Both the position numbers and the translations under genes were made by a program. A stretch of DNA of 9,284 bases from an uncultured Flavobacteriales bacterium (GTDB taxonomy: Bacteria > Bacteroidota > Bacteroidia > Palsa-965), in assembly GCA_946478675.1 (NCBI GenBank), contig CAMLEF010000174.1:1-9284 (forward strand). Direction: 5' to 3'. Below, one piece after another: positions 6,098-9,284 of the stretch. Within the stretch, counting starts at the first letter, position 1. Every line of letters starts with the position of its first letter. The notes beneath the pieces are model-generated. The model worked only from the letters and a program-made list of their open reading frames with translations. It was not told where the DNA came from and searched no databases.

Positions 6098-6171
6098 CGC
6101 AGGAATCGTTCTGTTTTATAACGCGGATTCCCGGAAAGGAACAGCGCGTGTTGATTTTTTGAATTCCTGCG
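6098..6171. ncRNA. Possible structured RNA domain II directly abutting domain I
   Basis: CGCAGGAAT (6098-6106) is the exact inverse of ATTCCTGCG (6163-6171), extendable by a G-U pair (6097 with 6172). Within it ACGCG (6121-6125) pairs with CGCGT (6145-6149), and TTCC (6128-6131) with GGAA (6138-6141). A competing pairing GGAATC (6102-6107) with GATTCC (6126-6131) would break the outer stem, so a two-state leader is conceivable. The base of this stem lies 13 bases before the ATG at 6185. Confidence 0.35.
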
Positions 6172-6184
6172 TCTTACTTTACGA

Positions 6185-7501
6185 ATGATGCGTTTGCAAC
6201 TGCGTTTCCACATTGTGTTCTTCCTGCTTCTTGCGACAAGCTCGATCGCCCGCGCGCAGATTTATCTGCACGTGAGTATTTCCGACAGCGTTACGCGCGA
6301 AGCGTTACCGTTCTGCACGTACCTCATCAAAGGCACGACAAAAGGCGGTGTCGCCGACGATAAAGGCTTCGTAACGGTGAACACCGAACGTCTCCCCGTA
6401 ACGCTCGTTTTCTCGATGATCGGTTATCGCACGAAGCTCGTCACCGTAACCAATGCCGACCAACCCGTGCGCGTGCTGCTTTCGCCTTCTGCGCTCCTGA
6501 TGAAGCAGGTGACGATCCATGCGGAGCCCGTGCAAACCTGGCATCCCGACGACGCGTGGACGTTCATGGATTATGAATTCTACGATGACTACATTCTTGC
6601 GCTCGTGGCGATGCAGGGAAAAAAAGGTCATTATCTCGTGCTGCTCGATACGCTGGGAAATACGGTCGTTTCGCTCCGGATCAAACAGCATCCCGATTCG
6701 CTCTTCACGGATTGCCTGGGAACGGTGCAGCTCTGTTGCCACGACAGCTTTTACCAGGTGTATTACGATTACGAAAAACTGTCGCTGCCGTATGCGTCTT
6801 CGGGCGATGAATTCAGGGCGACAATGTTGCCTTGCCGCTGCCGGCTCGGGCCGTATTATTACTTCAGCTTCTCCTCGTATCACGGGCAAAAGCTGGATTA
6901 CTATTACATCAACTGGTATGAGAAAGGAAAGTATCATCCGTTCTACGCCATTCACGACAGCGCGCGCATCGCTGCGTTCAACGAAGATTACGACATCCGC
7001 TATTTCCTCATGCGCCGGAGGATCTACCACGAATACAACGAGCCGGTCGATTCGCTGGTGGGGCATATGGATCAGTATCGCGCGCAGCTCACGCTTTCCG
7101 ATCGCGAGCAGCAATGGTTGTCGCCGGTCGCTTCGCCGCTGGTGACGCTCGGTAACGTAGCGTGGATCGTGAACCCGCTCGATTCGACGCTCTGCTCGTA
7201 CACCGGCGCGGGACGCTGCAGCGACAGCACATTCTTCTCGTGCCTGCGCATTCCCGGCTGGCACAGCGATGAGTTGTACGCCGACATTCCCGCCCGCGCA
7301 CTTTACGGAAGAACCACCGGCAAAGACGGCATCTCCGTTTTCGTGAAGATCGATCCGCATTCCGGCAAAGAGATCGCGCGCACCACGGTGGAGAAATATC
7401 CTTACCTCACGCACCCGCGCATTCGTGGCGGACAGCTGTTTTTCCTCTGGAAAGATCCATACTCCGAACAGCCTGTGAAGCTGCGGACGATGAGTTTGTG
7501 A
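6185..7501 (+). CDS. Secreted protein with carboxypeptidase-regulatory-like domain, C-terminal part unknown
   Basis: A 438-residue protein; ATG codons at 6185 and 6188 are both possible. A signal peptide is clear: basic start, hydrophobic VFFLLLATSS (11-20), cleavage near ARAQ (22-25). Residues about 27-113 resemble the carboxypeptidase-regulatory-like (DUF4480/CarboxypepD_reg) beta-sandwich of Bacteroidota: SISDSVTREALPF, then TTKGGVADDKGFVTV (51-65), LVFSMIGY (74-81), and a closing MKQVTIHAEPV (106-116). The remaining 320 residues are not recognised. They are rich in Tyr, Asp and Trp with recurring strand-like units (ILALVAMQGKKGHYLVLLD, 137-155; ISVFVKIDPHSGKEI, 383-397), suggesting a beta-propeller. 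Several cysteines occur (177, 184, 185, 217, 219, 337, 345, 353), compatible with disulfides outside the cytoplasm. No TonB plug or barrel follows, so it is not a SusC-type receptor. It converges on the barrel gene at 7577. Function unknown. Confidence 0.8.
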   Translation: MMRLQLRFHIVFFLLLATSSIARAQIYLHVSISDSVTREALPFCTYLIKGTTKGGVADDKGFVTVNTERLPVTLVFSMIGYRTKLVTVTNADQPVRVLLSPSALLMKQVTIHAEPVQTWHPDDAWTFMDYEFYDDYILALVAMQGKKGHYLVLLDTLGNTVVSLRIKQHPDSLFTDCLGTVQLCCHDSFYQVYYDYEKLSLPYASSGDEFRATMLPCRCRLGPYYYFSFSSYHGQKLDYYYINWYEKGKYHPFYAIHDSARIAAFNEDYDIRYFLMRRRIYHEYNEPVDSLVGHMDQYRAQLTLSDREQQWLSPVASPLVTLGNVAWIVNPLDSTLCSYTGAGRCSDSTFFSCLRIPGWHSDELYADIPARALYGRTTGKDGISVFVKIDPHSGKEIARTTVEKYPYLTHPRIRGGQLFFLWKDPYSEQPVKLRTMSL

Positions 7502-7503
7502 GG

Positions 7504-7557
7504 ACGAAAATCTAATTCATAACAGAAATTGTATATGAACTGATTTAGATTTTTCGT
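7504..7557. terminator. AT-rich inverted repeat between convergent genes
   Basis: ACGAAAATCTAA (7504-7515) pairs with TTAGATTTTTCGT (7545-7557) over 12 bp with one bulged T (7550), enclosing a 29-base loop. It lies just after the stop at 7501 and 20 bases beyond the stop of the minus-strand gene, so it may end transcription from both sides. The long loop and AU-rich stem make it a weak terminator. Confidence 0.35.
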
Positions 7558-7576
7558 GAGTTGGTTTTTAAAGCAG

Positions 7577-8386
7577 TTATTGAATTAAAAAGCTAACGTA
7601 TAATGAAGGACTAACCTTAGAAAATTGAATCCCTTGACTGAAGTTGTCTGCAATTGTCCATGGATTTGTAAACCCTCCGCTTGGAAAATGGTTGTATTGA
7701 ACTCCTTGTTGTATCCCTCCTAGTTTGTAATAGTTCAGAGAGTAACTTAATTCCCCGCCGAGGTAAACGAAGCGTATGACATGAGCTTTGATTCCCAGAA
7801 AAGTATTGACCCCCATGAAAAAACCTCCCGGTGTCGTGGAGGTATAATTTGTGTAACGAGTTCGATCTGTATTGTCTATAATGTAATCTGACCAATGCAT
7901 AGGGCCATATTGTTGAAAGGTCACCCCTCCTCCGGTGTATAAGAATAAAGATGTACGATGAAGAATTATGTATTCCAGCGCTGTCCCAAATCGGTAAAAG
8001 TTTTGTCGGATAGTATCATCTTTCGTTACGTTAGCTGATGAACTGATGCCGGCAGCTTGAGCTAATGAATCATTCACTCCGTTAAAATGGCTGTATAGTC
8101 GAATTGCTGTAAGGCCGAACTCTGCTCTTAAAGCAAGATTCTTGTTGATATAGCGGCGAGGCACTAAACTAACAGAAAACGAGCGGTCGTTTTTCCGTCC
8201 AAAATAGTCATAGTGGTTGGCTATTGGAAATACCCACGTATCAAGTAAAGGTTGACTTAATTGTGCTTCAACGCTATTTATACGGGCTTCAATTTCCCAT
8301 TTTCTTAATGTGTCGGAAGGAAACTGTGCCATGCAATGAATAATACCGATAAAATATGTTGCTGTAGCAAAAAATAGTTTTTGCAT
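7577..8386 (-). CDS. Predicted outer-membrane beta-barrel protein
   Basis: A 269-residue protein with ATG start and TAA stop. The N-terminus (MQKLFFATATYFIGIIHCMAQ) is a signal peptide with likely cleavage after Ala20; Cys18 does not sit in a normal lipobox. The mature part alternates hydrophobic and polar residues in strands with aromatic girdles: RSFSVSLVPRRYI (68-80), LALRAEFGLTAIRLY (84-98), FYRFGTALEYIIL (130-142), TSLFLYTGGGVTFQQY (145-160), GGFFMGVNTFLGIKAHV (187-203), FVYLGGELSYSLNYY (206-220), and a final SPSLYVSFLIQ (259-269), the usual amphipathic last strand. This fits a small eight-strand-class barrel of the OmpA/OmpX-like superfamily. The gene is AT-rich (about 40% GC by eye) compared with the neighbours, so it may have been acquired. 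It has a readable promoter at 8436-8465. Barrel class is probable; function is unknown. Confidence 0.75.
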   Translation of the reverse strand: MQKLFFATATYFIGIIHCMAQFPSDTLRKWEIEARINSVEAQLSQPLLDTWVFPIANHYDYFGRKNDRSFSVSLVPRRYINKNLALRAEFGLTAIRLYSHFNGVNDSLAQAAGISSSANVTKDDTIRQNFYRFGTALEYIILHRTSLFLYTGGGVTFQQYGPMHWSDYIIDNTDRTRYTNYTSTTPGGFFMGVNTFLGIKAHVIRFVYLGGELSYSLNYYKLGGIQQGVQYNHFPSGGFTNPWTIADNFSQGIQFSKVSPSLYVSFLIQ

Positions 8387-8435
8387 AGTAAAGTAGTGTA
8401 GGAATAGAGTTTAAGAGAAATGGACGTTTTATTAA

Positions 8436-8465
8436 TTAAAGTAGATAAATATCTATTCTTTGCAA
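8436..8465 (-). promoter_or_regulatory. Bacteroidota-type promoter of the barrel gene with embedded palindrome
   Basis: On the minus strand TTG (8465-8463) is followed after exactly 19 bases by TACTTTAA (8443-8436), a fair match to the -33 TTG and -7 TAnnTTTG elements of Bacteroidota sigma factors, leaving a leader of about 40 bases. Between and overlapping the boxes lies TAGATA-AA-TATCTA (8442-8455), an inverted repeat well placed to act as a repressor site. Confidence 0.45.
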
Positions 8466-8525
8466 TATGCTTTAGTTGATGTCTAATGTCAAGCCATGTT
8501 GAAAACAAGTCAATCCACCCAATGA

Positions 8526-8559
8526 AAAAGTCCCGCTCACTTTCATGAACGGGACTTTT
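8526..8559 (-). terminator. Intrinsic terminator of pnp
   Basis: AAAAGTCCCG (8526-8535) and CGGGACTTTT (8550-8559) form a 10-bp stem with a 14-base loop, and on the minus strand the stem ends in a TTTTT run. It lies 21 bases after the pnp stop, so it should end the pnp transcript before the barrel gene's own promoter. Confidence 0.85.
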
Positions 8560-8579
8560 CTCTTTATCGAGAACTCCGC

Positions 8580-9284
8580 TTACTGTTGCGGCGGGTTCTG
8601 ATGTTGCGGTTTGTCGTGGCGCGGCTTGTCATGACGCGGCTTGTCGCCTTGCGGACGCGGCGGGCGCTCCTGGAAGCCTTCCGGTTTCGGGAGAAGCACT
8701 TTGCGCGAGAGGCGGAACTTGCCGGTCTTCGGATCGACTTCGATCAGCTTCACTTTCACGACATCTCCTTCTTTGATCACGCCTTCCATCGTTTCGAGGC
8801 GGCGCCATTCGATCTCAGAGATGTGGAGCAGGCCGTCTTTGCCGGGGAGGAATTCCACGAATGCGCCGAAGGGCATGATGCTCTTCACTTTGCCTTCGTA
8901 GATCTCGCCGACTTCCGGCATGGTCGTGATGCCTTTGATGCGGGCTACTGCGCGGTCGATCGAATCTTTGTTCGTAGAAGCGATATCGACGATACCGAAT
9001 TCGCCTTTCTCTTCGATGTTGATGATCGTGCCGGTTTCGCGCTGCATCTCCTGGATGATCTTGCCACCGGGCCCGATAACGGCGCCGATGAATTCGCGCG
9101 GGATGGTGAGCTGGATGAGTCGCGGAGCGTGCGCTTTGAATTCTTCACGCGGGGCGCTCATCGTCTTCATCATTTCGCCGAGGATGTGCGCGCGGCCTTC
9201 CTTCGCCTGCTCGAGCGCCTGTGACATCACTTCATACGGCAGACCGTCCACTTTCAGGTCCATCTGTACGGCGGTGATGCCTTT
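8580..9284 (-). CDS. pnp: Polynucleotide phosphorylase, C-terminal 234 residues (start outside the window)
   Basis: The frame is open to the window edge and enters at [20 protein letters not shown], typical of the second RNase PH-like domain, followed by the [14 protein letters not shown] helix. PNPase degrades RNA 3' to 5' by phosphorolysis as a trimer in the cytoplasm. The fragment then shows a KH RNA-binding domain (about 55-117 of the fragment) with the GPGG loop at 71-74, and an S1 RNA-binding domain (about 124-195) with [20 protein letters not shown] (133-152) and HISEI. A low-complexity tail (198-234) rich in Pro, Lys, His and Gln contains [15 protein letters not shown] in tandem; such tails vary widely between species and may bind RNA or protein. 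The TAA stop is followed by a strong terminator. In many Bacteroidota pnp lies next to rpoD; here two other genes intervene. Identity is secure. Confidence 0.97.
   Translation of the reverse strand, partial: KGITAVQMDLKVDGLPYEVMSQALEQAKEGRAHILGEMMKTMSAPREEFKAHAPRLIQLTIPREFIGAVIGPGGKIIQEMQRETGTIINIEEKGEFGIVDIASTNKDSIDRAVARIKGITTMPEVGEIYEGKVKSIMPFGAFVEFLPGKDGLLHISEIEWRRLETMEGVIKEGDVVKVKLIEVDPKTGKFRLSRKVLLPKPEGFQERPPRPQGDKPRHDKPRHDKPQHQNPPQQ

Larger units (their letters stand above)
5821..6184. other. Gene-free divergent region between rpoD and the 438-residue protein gene
   Basis: No credible coding frame, tRNA or recognised RNA family is visible in this stretch. It holds the rpoD leader near 5821-5880, a short hairpin CGCCG-CAA-CGGCG at 5982-5994, and two larger adjacent structures at 5993-6096 and 6098-6171, annotated separately. 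The rpoD-proximal part is AT-richer and otherwise featureless except for a short GAAAC/GTTTC inverted pair around 5924-5949. Confidence 0.6.

Noticed and set aside
6305..7414. A 369-residue open frame on the minus strand opposite the secreted protein gene
   Set aside because: It is Arg/His/Glu-rich with no recognisable domain, typical of the mirror frame of a GC-rich gene. The plus-strand frame has a signal peptide and a known domain.
8305..8508. A 67-residue minus-strand frame across the barrel gene's start and promoter
   Set aside because: It overlaps the barrel signal peptide in another frame and would cover the promoter; no family resemblance.
8586..9224. A 212-residue plus-strand frame opposite pnp
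   Set aside because: Antisense to conserved PNPase KH and S1 domains.
1..9284. CRISPR array, insertion sequence or integrase
   Set aside because: No regularly spaced repeats and no transposase or recombinase motifs were seen on either strand.

Overview
The window looks like chromosomal DNA from a Bacteroidota bacterium. The clearest sign is a primary sigma factor of the short Bacteroidota type, which has no region 1.1, begins MRQLKIS and ends TYLG. Supporting signs are a sensor-type SpoIIE phosphatase with periplasmic TPRs, a secreted protein with a carboxypeptidase-regulatory-like domain, an outer-membrane barrel, weak Shine-Dalgarno signals and AT-rich leaders. Most genes are moderately GC-rich (mid-50s to mid-60s percent by eye). 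Two genes stand out as AT-rich: the TIR-domain gene (about one third GC) and the barrel gene (about 40%). The genus cannot be given from this sequence.

Layout, left to right. Positions 1-677 (minus) hold the N-terminal 225 residues of an exported surface or adhesin-like protein whose C-terminus lies outside the window. Positions 744-1838 (minus) encode a 364-residue protein with a C-terminal TIR-like (CAP12/Pycsar-effector type) domain behind an N-terminal domain with a Cys-rich motif; it is the best candidate for an undescribed defence or stress effector. Positions 1939-2556 (minus) encode an AhpD-like carboxymuconolactone decarboxylase family protein with the full catalytic tetrad. A 201-base divergent intergenic region follows, carrying a perfect 16-bp palindrome and a second inverted repeat. 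Positions 2758-4860 (plus) encode a signal peptide-TPR-TM-SpoIIE/PP2C phosphatase. A strong hairpin terminator separates it from the convergent rpoD (4948-5817, minus).

The 367 bases between rpoD and the next gene hold no gene but contain two abutting, well-formed secondary structures at 5993-6096 and 6098-6171, either a structured leader or a small RNA. Positions 6185-7501 (plus) encode a secreted protein with a carboxypeptidase-regulatory-like domain, 7577-8386 (minus) an AT-rich outer-membrane beta-barrel protein with a readable Bacteroidota-type promoter, and 8580-9284 (minus) the C-terminal 234 residues of polynucleotide phosphorylase, followed by a clear intrinsic terminator.

How they fit together: pnp and rpoD are housekeeping genes that, as far as I recall, often lie next to each other in Bacteroidota. 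Here they are separated by the 6185-7501 and 7577-8386 genes, so this interval looks like an insertion point for accessory cell-envelope genes. The TIR gene appears to be a single-gene acquisition; no cyclase, STING or other defence partner is visible. The phosphatase has no visible partner (kinase, anti-sigma factor or antagonist) in the window.
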